In this document: piece by piece, positions 23,762 through 32,392 of the stretch | Position numbering within the stretch: position 1 is the first letter of the stretch | How the letters are laid out: every line of letters starts with the position of its first letter | Source: Paenibacillus antarcticus | GTDB taxonomy: Bacteria; Bacillota; Bacilli; Paenibacillales; Paenibacillaceae | Assembly (NCBI RefSeq): GCF_001637225.1 | Contig: NZ_LVJI01000001.1 | Span: 62,001-126,000, forward strand | Direction: 5' to 3' | Length of the DNA stretch: 64,000 nt | Notes under the pieces: model-generated | Database searches by the model: none | What the model was told of the DNA's origin: nothing | Seen by the model: the letters and a program-made list of their open reading frames with translations, nothing else | Position numbers and translations under genes: made by a program

Positions 23762-25225
23762 TCATCTGCATCTAAATAATTGTTGCACATCCTGCCATGC
23801 TAGCGCAAGTCGATTTACACCTTCAAAGATCTGTTCATCATGAAGGTGAGCAAAGCCAAAACAAACGGCTATTGGACCGGGTTCGATTGTATATCTTTTA
23901 GCATCCATAAACTCCACGCCTCTGCGCTTCGAAGCCACTTTAAAAGCTTCAAATTGTTCAGCAGATCGCTGCCATAGTGCATACACATGAAGTCCAGCAT
24001 CCCCAGGAATGAACCGGAATATTTCACTAATATGAGCAGAGATCAAGGTGCAGAATCGATCATGCCGTGTGCTATATATTCGAGTCATTCGTCGTAGATG
24101 TCGCTTATAATGTCCATGGATCATGAAATGCGCTAACGCCCTTTGTTCTAATAATCCTGGTGATATTGGATCATAGAATGCTTTGGCACGCGCTACAGGC
24201 TCAAGAAGTGCGTTGGGAATTAATGCATACCCTAATCGTAAGCCAGCAAACATTGTTTTGGAAAAAGAGCCTAAGTAGATGACTCTACCGTCACGATCCA
24301 ACGCCTTTAGTGGTTCGATCGGCCGACCTCCAAATCTAAACTCACTATCATAATCATCTTCTATAATAATTGCCTCTCGCTCCTGTGCCCACGCTAAGAT
24401 CTTCCTACGTCGTTCCAAGGAAAGTACCGCACCTGTAGGAAAATGACGACTAGGCGTCACAAAAAGTAACCTAGCATCCCAATCCTTAGGTATTAACCCT
24501 TCTTCATCTACGTCTCCTCGCACCATGGTGCCACCGCATGCTTCTACAGCCTTATGAATACCGAAATATCCTGGATTTTCTACGACAACACGTTCACCTT
24601 CGTTCACTAGAAGCTGTGAAAGAATCGCAATTCCCTGCATAGACCCACTAAATAGAACGATATTTGCTGCAGATACTGTAATTCCGCGTGTAATCCGTAG
24701 ATATCCTGCAATAGCCTCACGTAGCTGAATATCTCCCTCGGGAGGAGTAGGTAACTCTAAATCTCCTCCTCCTTTTCCACCTGCATAAGCTAATGCACTA
24801 CGCCATGTATCGTATGGGAAGTATTCCATAGGTATGGATTCAGGTAAAAAACTGATGGATCCCTCACATTTTAGACTATAGGAAGTTCGCTGTTGTCTCA
24901 TCAATCTCAATCCCCAGGAAGATAACGTAATCTCAGCACTCGGTGCGTGCTCTATCGAAGATACTGGAGAAGGACCCGAGTGAGTCACAAAAGTTCCCCT
25001 TCCGACTTCCATTTGTACGTATCCTTCCGCAAGTAACATATCGTAACTCTGGGCAACTGAACCACGAGACATATCATAAAGATTTGCTAAATAACGAGTA
25101 GATGGAAGTTTGGAACCTCCTGCAAGTCTCCCATCTAGAATAGCGTCACGTAATGCATAATAAATGGCTAAATACTTGTAACGATATTCCTCTAAATAGG
25201 AGTCCAAATGCAAAGCAAGTTCCAT
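23762..25225 (-). CDS. MocR-type regulator (GntR winged helix fused to PLP aminotransferase fold)
   Basis: A 487-residue fusion. Residues ~10-80 are a GntR-type DNA-binding domain (LRDAILDGRLAGGSKLPSTRYLANLYDMSRGSVAQSYDML). Residues ~115-480 are a fold-type I aminotransferase with the PLP lysine in LGSFSKTMFAGLRLGY and the IIEDDYDSEFR motif. MocR proteins sense PLP or amino-PLP-like ligands. It is divergent from a pyridoxamine-phosphate-oxidase-fold gene, its probable target, and the shared intergenic region carries a TAAATTGGA direct repeat. Confidence 0.92.
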   Translation of the reverse strand: MELALHLDSYLEEYRYKYLAIYYALRDAILDGRLAGGSKLPSTRYLANLYDMSRGSVAQSYDMLLAEGYVQMEVGRGTFVTHSGPSPVSSIEHAPSAEITLSSWGLRLMRQQRTSYSLKCEGSISFLPESIPMEYFPYDTWRSALAYAGGKGGGDLELPTPPEGDIQLREAIAGYLRITRGITVSAANIVLFSGSMQGIAILSQLLVNEGERVVVENPGYFGIHKAVEACGGTMVRGDVDEEGLIPKDWDARLLFVTPSRHFPTGAVLSLERRRKILAWAQEREAIIIEDDYDSEFRFGGRPIEPLKALDRDGRVIYLGSFSKTMFAGLRLGYALIPNALLEPVARAKAFYDPISPGLLEQRALAHFMIHGHYKRHLRRMTRIYSTRHDRFCTLISAHISEIFRFIPGDAGLHVYALWQRSAEQFEAFKVASKRRGVEFMDAKRYTIEPGPIAVCFGFAHLHDEQIFEGVNRLALAWQDVQQLFRCR

Positions 25226-25253
25226 ACATACACCTTCTTCTTATATAAGATTA

Positions 25254-25286
25254 TAAATTGGACTATAAAATATAATCTAAATTGGA
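25254..25286. promoter_or_regulatory. Candidate MocR operator: direct repeat TAAATTGGA
   Basis: TAAATTGGA occurs at 25254-25262 and again at 25278-25286, 24 bp apart and on the same strand. Direct repeats between a mocR gene and its divergent target are the usual layout for this regulator class. Confidence 0.5.
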
Positions 25287-25377
25287 TCTTTTTACTTGTC
25301 AATCAATATCATACGATAAATCTATATTGATGAAGTATTTTAATCATACAAAGGATAGATTAGGAGACTGATGCGTG

Positions 25378-25992
25378 ATGAGAAGACAAGAATTTAGCGT
25401 GCAAGAAGAGATGGAATTGAACCAATTCTTATCCGAGAACACCTTTGGGTTTCTAGGAACCGTCGATGATGAGGGGCGCCCACGAGTGACTCCGCTCAAT
25501 TTTGTATATGATCAGGGTTTCTTTTACTTTCATGGAAGTCGTGTTGGAGAAAAAATGAGTCATATGCGTATTAATGAACAGGTTAGTTTTACAGTAGCCG
25601 ATGAATATGCATTGATTCCTTCCTACTTTAGTAATGCTGCAATGGCTTGTCCTGCTACCTCCTATTTCAAAAGCGTCATGGTTAGCGGCACTGCTGAGCT
25701 TGTGCTCGACCTCTCTGAAAAAGGGCGAATATTCACATTATTTATGCAAAAGCTACAGCCAGAAGGAGGATATGATCCAATTGACCCTACTGATCCTCGT
25801 TATAATTCAAGACTACGGGGCGTTGCAGTCATGAAAATCATTCCTGAACACCAATCTGCCAAATTTAAGTTCGGACAAAATTTATCTAAAGCAGCCATAG
25901 ATAATGTTATTAGTGGGCTTGAACTTAGAGGAAATAGCCGTGATCAAGAAACCATTGCACAAATGAAAAAGTACTGTCCTCATATGCCGTAA
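25378..25992 (+). CDS. Pyridoxamine 5'-phosphate oxidase-fold flavoprotein
   Basis: A 204-residue split-barrel protein. It has FLSENTFGFLGTVDDEGRPRVTPLNFVYDQGFFYFHGSRVGEKM (given in pieces: ENTFGFLGTV, PRVTPLNFVY, YFHGSRVGEKM), the FMN-binding pattern of the PPOX/nitroimidazole-resistance group. A second ATG-adjacent GTG at 25375 is an alternative start; AGGAGA lies ten bases upstream. It is divergent from the MocR gene, which argues for regulation by, or a role in, vitamin B6 or a related cofactor. Reaction unknown. Confidence 0.85.
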   Translation: MRRQEFSVQEEMELNQFLSENTFGFLGTVDDEGRPRVTPLNFVYDQGFFYFHGSRVGEKMSHMRINEQVSFTVADEYALIPSYFSNAAMACPATSYFKSVMVSGTAELVLDLSEKGRIFTLFMQKLQPEGGYDPIDPTDPRYNSRLRGVAVMKIIPEHQSAKFKFGQNLSKAAIDNVISGLELRGNSRDQETIAQMKKYCPHMP

Positions 25993-26006
25993 TAAAGTAT
26001 TTGTCA

Positions 26007-26035
26007 GTGACGTTTCCAAGGGTAAGTGGTATAAT
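26007..26035 (+). promoter_or_regulatory. Candidate SigA promoter of the aminotransferase gene
   Basis: GTGACG and TATAAT are separated by 17 bases; the -10 carries an extended TGG before it. It lies about 60 bases before the aminotransferase start. Confidence 0.5.
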
Positions 26036-26093
26036 ATGATCCAGTTAAAGCGGTAAATTATAACCATTAAACAGACTTGGAAGGATGGAAAGC

Positions 26094-27392
26094 ATGAACC
26101 CACTTGCTGGACAATTGAATGAGAGCATTAAAGCTGGAAATTCACACGTATATGACATGTTATCGACACTTGGAAAAGAGATTTACTTCCCTAAAGAGGG
26201 AATTCTTAGCCAGTCAGCAGAAGCTTCAGCCCATGCTAAGAAATACAATGCTACGATTGGAATAGCCACTGAAAATGGAATTCCTATGCATTTAAATGTG
26301 ATTCAAGACAAGTTGTCCGCATTCCAACCCAAAGATCTGTACAGCTATGCTCCACCTGCTGGTAAACCAGAACTTCGGACTGTATGGAGAAGCAAGATGC
26401 TACAAGAAAATCCATCTCTACAAGACAAGTCCTTTGGTAATCCGGTTGTAACAAATGCACTAACACATGGTCTTAGTATCATTGCAGATTTATTTGTAGA
26501 TGAGGGCGATGCTGTTATTTATCCTGATAAGAATTGGGAGAATTATGAGCTTACTTTTGGTATACGTCGCCATGGTGAGACCGTTAACTATCCACTCTTC
26601 ACGCAAGAAATGACTTTCAATAGTGCTGGGCTTCGAGAAGCTTTATTGGCCCAAAAAGATAAAGGTAAAGCCATTGTCCTTCTTAACTTCCCTAATAACC
26701 CTACAGGATACACTCCGGGGATTAAGGAAGGTGATGAAATTGTCGCAGTCATTAAGGAAGCCGCAGAAGCTGGAATTAATGTCGTTGTCGTAACAGACGA
26801 TGCTTACTTCGGTCTTTTCTTTGAAGATTCACTTAAAGAATCCCTATTTGGTAAGCTTGCAGGACTTCATCCTCGTATACTTGCAGTTAAAGTAGATGGA
26901 GCTACCAAAGAAGAGTTTGTATGGGGATTCCGCGTCGGATTCATTACCTTTGCTTCTGAAAATTCTGATGTGATTGCTGCTCTGGAAAATAAGGCAATCG
27001 GTATTATCCGTGCAACAATTTCTAGTGGTTCACATCCTTCTCAGACGTTTATACTTGAAGCGCTCAAAGCGCCAGAGTTCGCTGCCCAAAAAGAAGAAAA
27101 GTTTCAAATCATGAAGGGCCGTGCCAATGCTGTAAAAGCAATCCTAAACAATGACAAATACAATGAAGTATGGGGTTACTACCCTTTCAACTCTGGCTAT
27201 TTCATGTGTTTGAAATTGAAGACAGTAACAGCTGAAGCCCTTCGTACCCATCTGATTCATGAATATGGCGTAGGTACGATTGCTTTAGGAGAACATGATC
27301 TAAGAATTGCCTTCTCATGTATTGAGGAAGAATACCTTGAAGATTTGTTCCGTTTAATCTATCAGGGCATTCAGGATTTACAGTCCATTTAA
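26094..27392 (+). CDS. PLP-dependent aminotransferase, class I/II
   Basis: A 432-residue aminotransferase from ATG at 26094, five bases after AAGGATGG (another ATG nine bases earlier is too close to it). Features: YSYAPPAGKPELR near residue 80, LLNFPNNPTGYTPG, VVTDDAYFGLFFED and the PLP-lysine region VDGATKEEFVWGFRVGF, with a C-terminal LRIAFSCIEEE. The layout matches Firmicute aromatic/aspartate-type aminotransferases acting on an amino acid and 2-oxoglutarate; the actual substrate is not readable. It is a single-gene unit. Confidence 0.88.
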   Translation: MNPLAGQLNESIKAGNSHVYDMLSTLGKEIYFPKEGILSQSAEASAHAKKYNATIGIATENGIPMHLNVIQDKLSAFQPKDLYSYAPPAGKPELRTVWRSKMLQENPSLQDKSFGNPVVTNALTHGLSIIADLFVDEGDAVIYPDKNWENYELTFGIRRHGETVNYPLFTQEMTFNSAGLREALLAQKDKGKAIVLLNFPNNPTGYTPGIKEGDEIVAVIKEAAEAGINVVVVTDDAYFGLFFEDSLKESLFGKLAGLHPRILAVKVDGATKEEFVWGFRVGFITFASENSDVIAALENKAIGIIRATISSGSHPSQTFILEALKAPEFAAQKEEKFQIMKGRANAVKAILNNDKYNEVWGYYPFNSGYFMCLKLKTVTAEALRTHLIHEYGVGTIALGEHDLRIAFSCIEEEYLEDLFRLIYQGIQDLQSI

Positions 27393-27444
27393 CTACAATA
27401 ACCTTAGATAATGCATTTTTATTGCTTATGGTTTAAGGCCCACG

Positions 27445-27471
27445 CACCTAGTCCACTTCATTCATACAATA
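27445..27471 (+). promoter_or_regulatory. Candidate SigK/SigE promoter of the YjcZ mini-gene
   Basis: CATACAATA (27463-27471) fits SigK CATAnnnTA and contains the SigE -10 CATACAAT; a CACC (27445-27448) sits at the distance expected for the SigK -35. It lies about 45 bases before the YjcZ-type gene. Confidence 0.5.
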
Positions 27472-27515
27472 CGGTGTATTAAAGAATACATCATGAGTGT
27501 GAAAGGGGAATAAAC

Positions 27516-27644
27516 ATGAGTGGAATAGAAGAAGTTAGAGGCGGTTGTGGGTGTGGCGTCGGTGGCGGATTATTTAATAACACGGGTGCTATCTTAGTCC
27601 TTTTCATCTTGTTGGTTATTATCACACGCGCTTTGTGGGTATAA
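27516..27644 (+). CDS. YjcZ-family sporulation mini-protein
   Basis: A 42-residue gene, too short for usual calling. ATG at 27516 follows GAAAGGGG. The protein begins MSGIEEVRGGCGCGVGGG, then LFNNTGAILVLFILLVII and ends TRALWV: a Gly/Cys-rich head and one membrane helix, the pattern of the YjcZ/YrpD-type small spore proteins of Bacillus. A mother-cell-type promoter motif lies upstream and a terminator at 27675-27710. Confidence 0.85.
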   Translation: MSGIEEVRGGCGCGVGGGLFNNTGAILVLFILLVIITRALWV

Positions 27645-27674
27645 TGGATTATCGAGATTTCTTATAATGAATAC

Positions 27675-27710
27675 AAAGAGAGGCCGAGGAGTATATCCCC
27701 GGCCTCTTTC
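27675..27710. terminator. Bidirectional terminator between YjcZ gene and ecsB
   Basis: GAGGCCG / CGGCCTC stem (27680-27686, 27700-27706) extended by GG/CC, with A-rich and T-rich flanks on opposite sides. It lies between convergent genes. Confidence 0.82.
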
Positions 27711-27719
27711 AATATAATT

Positions 27720-28937
27720 TTACTCGTCATCATTGTCTTTATTGCCTTTACGCGAAAGTATGACACGAATAATACATGACATCACAATTCCAAGCGCAAG
27801 TGTACTCAATGTCAGACTGATATGTACCCATCCATCCCGAAGTAAAGGTAGCCAGAGAACCACAGCTACGATTAGGTGAACCTGAAATACAAAGGATGTA
27901 ACATTATGCTGTCTACTATTCACAGGAATTGGATATATACTTAGCCAGAAAGACTCCTTGTGGAAACGTTGTAAAGACGATATTTGTACGCCTATTAGGA
28001 ACAAAAAGAACAAATAAATGCCACTACCAAGCATAGTCCCACGTGTCCACCATACAAGTAAGAATCCTAATACTCCCGCACGTAACATAATCCCTAATAT
28101 ATCACTTCGCACAAAACTTTTCGTAAGAAGATACTTATATGCGGCACTTGGTTTCCACACGATTCGATTCCCTGCCTTAGAGAATATTCGCCGTGGATAT
28201 ACCCGTTGCTGTTGCTCAGGGACATTAACAAACCATCCTAACACCAACATAACTCGACCAATCTGGGATTCTTCTTTCGTAATCAATCGCTCCCAAGCTA
28301 CTAGATGCTTCACGGGATAGGATAATGCGAATAAGTAGGTTACAAGCACAAGAAGTACATAAATAAGACTTTTCCCAACAGGCTCCCATAACCATGCACT
28401 CAGTGCCAACGCCATAACTGCCCAGCGAAGCAAGTGAAATCCCTTAGAAGCTCGAAGGGACACCATCGATAACTCTTTCCAACCACCGTAGCTAGATATG
28501 ATTTTTAGAATACAAAGAAGGATGAGAAAGCTCCAGAATGACTTAGGTGCGACATCACTTCGAACATACAGCGGCCATGCTGTCAAGAATACGAGTGCTA
28601 ATCCTATGAATTTGTACAAAACACCACTAACCCAACTACCTGATAAATAATCTTTCATTTTCGATTCCTGTGGTAGCAAGAACACAATATCAGGCGATCT
28701 TAGATAGGTTCGAACACTGCTACGTACAATCAACGGGAGCAGTAACACCAACATAATCCAACGAATAGGTAATCCTGCAGGAATATGTTGTACAAGAGAT
28801 GTATACCAAGCTGAAAAAGCAATAAACATGAATAGAAGTAACACAGCCACGCCACTTTGCATGACATACCCTAAATAAGGGATAATTTCTCCCCAAAATT
28901 GACGACGGCGTTGAATACGAAGACTCTTCAGGTCCAT
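27720..28937 (-). CDS. ecsB: ABC transporter membrane protein EcsB
   Basis: About 405 residues with some ten hydrophobic segments; opens MDLKSLRIQRRRQFWGEIIPYLGYV, matching EcsB. The Ecs transporter of Bacillus and Staphylococcus affects secretion, RasP-dependent intramembrane proteolysis and competence. ATG at 28935-28937 is preceded by AGGG; a TTG six bases earlier overlaps the ecsA stop (TTGA) and is the alternative. Second gene of ecsAB. Confidence 0.92.
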   Translation of the reverse strand: MDLKSLRIQRRRQFWGEIIPYLGYVMQSGVAVLLLFMFIAFSAWYTSLVQHIPAGLPIRWIMLVLLLPLIVRSSVRTYLRSPDIVFLLPQESKMKDYLSGSWVSGVLYKFIGLALVFLTAWPLYVRSDVAPKSFWSFLILLCILKIISSYGGWKELSMVSLRASKGFHLLRWAVMALALSAWLWEPVGKSLIYVLLVLVTYLFALSYPVKHLVAWERLITKEESQIGRVMLVLGWFVNVPEQQQRVYPRRIFSKAGNRIVWKPSAAYKYLLTKSFVRSDILGIMLRAGVLGFLLVWWTRGTMLGSGIYLFFLFLIGVQISSLQRFHKESFWLSIYPIPVNSRQHNVTSFVFQVHLIVAVVLWLPLLRDGWVHISLTLSTLALGIVMSCIIRVILSRKGNKDNDDE

Positions 28938-28939
28938 AT

Positions 28940-29686
28940 TCAAACCCTACCCTGTACGAGCGAATAGAACAGTTCCTCCAGCGGAGCACCCGGTTTACCT
29001 GCTTGTTCAGCAATCTGTTGAAGTGTTCCATGAGCGATAATGATTCCCTGATGCATAACGATAAATCGATCACAATAATTCTCAATGGTCGATAAAATAT
29101 GAGAACTCAACAGAATGGAGGCACCTCCGGCTTTTAACTCCACCATGAAATCGAGCAGTGACCGAATCCCTAGAGGATCTAACCCTAGAAAAGGTTCATC
29201 AATAATATAAAGGGACGGACGAGCTACAAAAGCGCACATAATCATAACCTTTTGTTTCATCCCTTTAGACAAATGTATCGACAAACTATCCATCTTATCT
29301 TCCATCCGGAATAATGCAGATAACTTTCCTGACCGTTCCTCGAAGTCTTCTTTAGATACACCATATGCTCTTGCCGTAAATTCTAAATGCTCCCTAACGG
29401 TCATTTCCTCATAAAGTAACGGAGATTCTGGTACGAAAGCAAGCGCGCTGTGGTAAGTTTCTGAATCTTCCTCCCGCTTCTTACCTTTGACGCGAATATC
29501 TCCCTTTTGAGGTGTCATCAATCCCAAAATGTGCTTCATCGTTGTACTCTTACCTGCACCATTCAGTCCAATGAGACCGATCATTTCCCCAGTACCGACT
29601 TGAAAGTTAACATCATGGAGCACAGGACGATTGAGACTATAACCTCCAGTAAGTCCTTGAATTTCTAAAACAGGCATATCGCTCAT
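28940..29686 (-). CDS. ecsA: ABC transporter ATPase EcsA
   Basis: A 248-residue ABC ATPase from ATG at 29684-29686 (GAGGTG upstream; the open frame adds ten weak codons). Walker A GLNGAGKST, Q-loop FVPESPLLYEEMTV, signature HLSKGMKQKVMIM, Walker B LYIIDEPFLGLD and switch His in LLSSHIL are intact. The LSKGMKQK signature is typical of exporter-like EcsA. Coupled directly to ecsB. Confidence 0.93.
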   Translation of the reverse strand: MSDMPVLEIQGLTGGYSLNRPVLHDVNFQVGTGEMIGLIGLNGAGKSTTMKHILGLMTPQKGDIRVKGKKREEDSETYHSALAFVPESPLLYEEMTVREHLEFTARAYGVSKEDFEERSGKLSALFRMEDKMDSLSIHLSKGMKQKVMIMCAFVARPSLYIIDEPFLGLDPLGIRSLLDFMVELKAGGASILLSSHILSTIENYCDRFIVMHQGIIIAHGTLQQIAEQAGKPGAPLEELFYSLVQGRV

Positions 29687-29796
29687 TATTTTCACCTCGA
29701 TTTTGATAACTATCATTTTACAGGTACGTAGAACCGACCGAGCTTCTTATTAAAGAGTACGAGTGACGTATTCTACGAATGACAGCCTAACTCCTG

Positions 29797-31278
29797 TTAC
29801 TCTTTTTGCTTATCTTTCAACCACTTCGGTGCACCTTTATTTTTACGTACGCGTTCCCGCTCTCTTTTACTAGCTCCAGAAAGAGGTCTAGTTGATTTAC
29901 GAGAAACTTCGGCTGTCTGACTAGGTGTATCAGAGCTTAGTTGCGTTGGCTGAATCGGCTCCGCACGCTTAGCAATTACTGGACTATCAACAGACCGATT
30001 CTCTTCACTTGTGATTTCTTTACGCGGTGTTACCTTGTCGCCATCAAACCGTTTACGACTCTCTTCACTTTTGCGGAAAGGAGTAGGCGCAGCTTCTTCT
30101 CTAGTTGCAACAAAAGGTGTTCTAGTCGTTACAGGTTCTTCCCCTGGCTTAATGATTTTTCCTCCGAACATCGTACGAAGACCAATTGGCGTTTTTAATT
30201 CTTGTATAAATTTCTTCATGATAAACGTCTGTCGGTCTGTAACAATGGAGACTACTGTCCCACTACGTCCCATTCTTCCGGTTCGGCCTGCACGATGCAC
30301 ATAATGCTCAGAGTCTATTGGTGGATCATAGTTTACAACCATCGTTAAACCTTCAATATCCAATCCACGTGCAGCTAAATCACTAGCAACAAGCACTTTG
30401 AATTTACCGTTACGGAAACGTTCGAGGACACCACTACGTGCCATTTTATCTGCATCCCCATAAAGCGCCTGCGTGCTAAGTCCTAAATGGTTCATCTTAG
30501 CTTCTACTTCTGCGATATCTTTGGTAGCATTCACAAATACAATTACTTTGTTGGGATTGTAATGGCGAATAAGACGGCGAAGCGTATCCGGCTTATCACG
30601 TTCTTGAGATACGAAATAGAGATGTTCTAACCCTTTTGCAGTCATTTGCTCTGGTTCAATTCCGACCTCTATGGGGTGCCTCATTTCTTTCTTCACAAGT
30701 GCCGCCGTCGCTTTACTAACCGTGGCGGAGAGAAACACCAGTTGGCGGTCGCGCGCCGCACTACGAATAATGCGTTCCACATCGCCTCCTGAACCAAGAT
30801 CAAACACTTGATCTACCTCATCGACGACAATCGTTGTGACTGTATGCATCTTGATCTTACGCATTTCAACGAGTTCTTTTATTCGCCCTGGCGTACCAAC
30901 AACTAATTGAGGATGAAGTTTTAGCTTCTCAACTTGACGTTTCATAGCTGCTCCACCAATCAGTCCCAACACACGAATTCCTTTATGTTCTCCATAACGT
31001 TCGCTCTCACGCACAATTTGCATAGCCAGCTCTTGTGTAGGTGCTAGAATCATCTTCTGTATCGTCTTAAGTTCAGGGTTAATCCCTTGCAAAATTAGAA
31101 GCAAATAAGCAAGCGTCTTTCCCGTTCCAGTCTGTGAATGTGCAAGAATATCATTTCCTTGCAATGCAGCTGGAATCACCTCTGCTTGAACAGGTGAAGG
31201 TGCGATTATTTCAAATTCAGATAGCTTATTTACCAAATCGATTGTAATACCTAGTTCTTCAAAAGAAGTTAAATTCAT
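29797..31278 (-). CDS. DEAD-box-like RNA helicase with DEVD motif II
   Basis: A 493-residue helicase. Q-motif/F at TSFEELGITIDLVNKL, motif I AHSQTGTGKT, motif Ib TPGR, motif II VVDEVDQVFDLG (DEVD instead of DEAD), motif III FLSATV, motif V ASDLAARGLDIEGL and motif VI HRAGRTGRMG are present. The last ~125 residues are a low-complexity basic tail (KRERERVRKNKGAPKWLKD), likely for RNA binding. The closest known group is YfmL/DbpA-type ribosome-biogenesis helicases. AAGGATGG precedes the ATG; an unusual run of small hairpins lies ~125 bp upstream. Confidence 0.92.
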   Translation of the reverse strand: MNLTSFEELGITIDLVNKLSEFEIIAPSPVQAEVIPAALQGNDILAHSQTGTGKTLAYLLLILQGINPELKTIQKMILAPTQELAMQIVRESERYGEHKGIRVLGLIGGAAMKRQVEKLKLHPQLVVGTPGRIKELVEMRKIKMHTVTTIVVDEVDQVFDLGSGGDVERIIRSAARDRQLVFLSATVSKATAALVKKEMRHPIEVGIEPEQMTAKGLEHLYFVSQERDKPDTLRRLIRHYNPNKVIVFVNATKDIAEVEAKMNHLGLSTQALYGDADKMARSGVLERFRNGKFKVLVASDLAARGLDIEGLTMVVNYDPPIDSEHYVHRAGRTGRMGRSGTVVSIVTDRQTFIMKKFIQELKTPIGLRTMFGGKIIKPGEEPVTTRTPFVATREEAAPTPFRKSEESRKRFDGDKVTPRKEITSEENRSVDSPVIAKRAEPIQPTQLSSDTPSQTAEVSRKSTRPLSGASKRERERVRKNKGAPKWLKDKQKE

Positions 31279-31402
31279 GTATGTCCATCCTTTATGTTCA
31301 AATCATTCTTATTCATTATATGCTAAAACAGAATTCCCACCAAATTCTTGTCCAAATTAATATTGAAAGTTCTAACCCCACATCAATTCCCACAAGAAGA
31401 AA

Positions 31403-31446
31403 CGGCTACACCGTCCCTTAAGGACAGGCAACTGTCTCTTGAGAGA
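31403..31446. other. String of four small overlapping hairpins upstream of the helicase gene
   Basis: CGG-CCG (31403-31413), GTCC-GGAC (31413-31425), GACAG-CTGTC with GCAA loop (31423-31436) and TCTC-GAGA (31435-31446) follow one another, sharing arms. Read on the minus strand this is the distal leader of the helicase; read on the plus strand one loop is a GNRA tetraloop. I do not recognise it as a known riboswitch. Confidence 0.4.
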
Positions 31447-31493
31447 TATTAAGAAATAAAGTATCAAGTGAATCTTTTACTTTCTTTTATTTT

Positions 31494-31522
31494 CAAAAAA
31501 ACCGACTCTTATGAGCCGGTTT
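31494..31522 (-). terminator. Intrinsic terminator after the SDR gene
   Basis: AAACCGGCTC / GAGTCGGTTT with a TTAT-type loop and a T-run on the minus strand, six bases past the SDR stop. Confidence 0.85.
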
Positions 31523-31527
31523 CCCCT

Positions 31528-32304
31528 TTATTTCTTATTCATTATTTTGTACGTTAGCTTGTCCGCCAATCGTGGAAATAATTGATAGAAGCGCATACCA
31601 ATAGCAGCCAACCTTGGAAGGTTAATCTCCTCTTGTTTACGCTCAATCAGTCTTACCATCTTACGCGCAACAAGTTCAGGTTTCATCATAAACCAGCCTA
31701 TATTGGAGACATATGTCCCTGTTGGGTCGGCCAACTCAAAGAATGGGGTATCTATAGGCCCTGGATTGACCGTAGAAACCGTTATGCCGCTCCCCCTTAG
31801 TTCTTGCCGCAGACTATTACTAAATCCATACACAGCGTGTTTAGTCGCCGTATATGATGTGGATCGAGCTGTACCTATCTTAGCTGCCATGGAAGCGACA
31901 TTGACGATATGTCCATCACCCTTTTGTAGCATATAGGGAAGAACTGCCTTTGTACATCTTACAGTTCCCATATAATTCACATTCATCATTTCGCTGAATT
32001 CATCTTCAGACATTTCCAGGATCGATTCAAATTTACCATATCCCGCATTATTTAGAAGGATATCTATTCTACCGTATTCTTCGATCACTTGGTTCATCGA
32101 CTGTTGCACTTGTTCTGTATCCGTTACATCCATCACAATCAGTTTATGTGAACCCGGAATTCTCTCTCCAATCGAATGAAGACGTTCTACAGAACGAGCC
32201 ATCAATACAGGAATAGCACCCTGCTCAGATAAAAGAATCGCAGCTAATGCACCAATTCCACTTGAGGCGCCTGTTATGACAACCACTTTGTCTTTCAACA
32301 TCAT
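31528..32304 (-). CDS. SDR-family NAD(P)-dependent oxidoreductase (YqjQ-like)
   Basis: A 258-residue short-chain dehydrogenase: cofactor motif VVITGASSGIGALA, NNAGYG, catalytic Ser in VNVASMAAKIG and YTATK (YxxxK). Two ATGs in a row follow AGGAG. The C-terminal tail (ERKQEEINLPRLAAIGMRFYQLFPRLADKL) resembles the YqjQ/DltE group. Substrate unknown. A 10-bp inverted repeat (32322-32331 / 32352-32361, CAAACTTCGT) lies just upstream of its start. Confidence 0.9.
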   Translation of the reverse strand: MMLKDKVVVITGASSGIGALAAILLSEQGAIPVLMARSVERLHSIGERIPGSHKLIVMDVTDTEQVQQSMNQVIEEYGRIDILLNNAGYGKFESILEMSEDEFSEMMNVNYMGTVRCTKAVLPYMLQKGDGHIVNVASMAAKIGTARSTSYTATKHAVYGFSNSLRQELRGSGITVSTVNPGPIDTPFFELADPTGTYVSNIGWFMMKPELVARKMVRLIERKQEEINLPRLAAIGMRFYQLFPRLADKLTYKIMNKK

Positions 32305-32321
32305 ATCTGCATCTCCTACCT

Positions 32322-32361
32322 CAAACTTCGTGTCTAGTGATATTTCTTACTACGAAGTTTG
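32322..32361. repeat. 10-bp inverted repeat between cheX and the SDR gene
   Basis: CAAACTTCGT and ACGAAGTTTG are separated by 20 bases. No T-run follows on either strand, so it is more likely an operator or weak attenuator than a terminator. Confidence 0.4.
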
Positions 32362-32392
32362 ATCTCCTAAGAATGAGCTTACGCTCTCTATT

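Noticed and set aside
29751..29807. Possible terminator between the helicase and ecsA
   Set aside because: Only an eight-base AAAGAGTA / TACTCTTT stem with a very long loop, overlapping the helicase stop; too weak to call.
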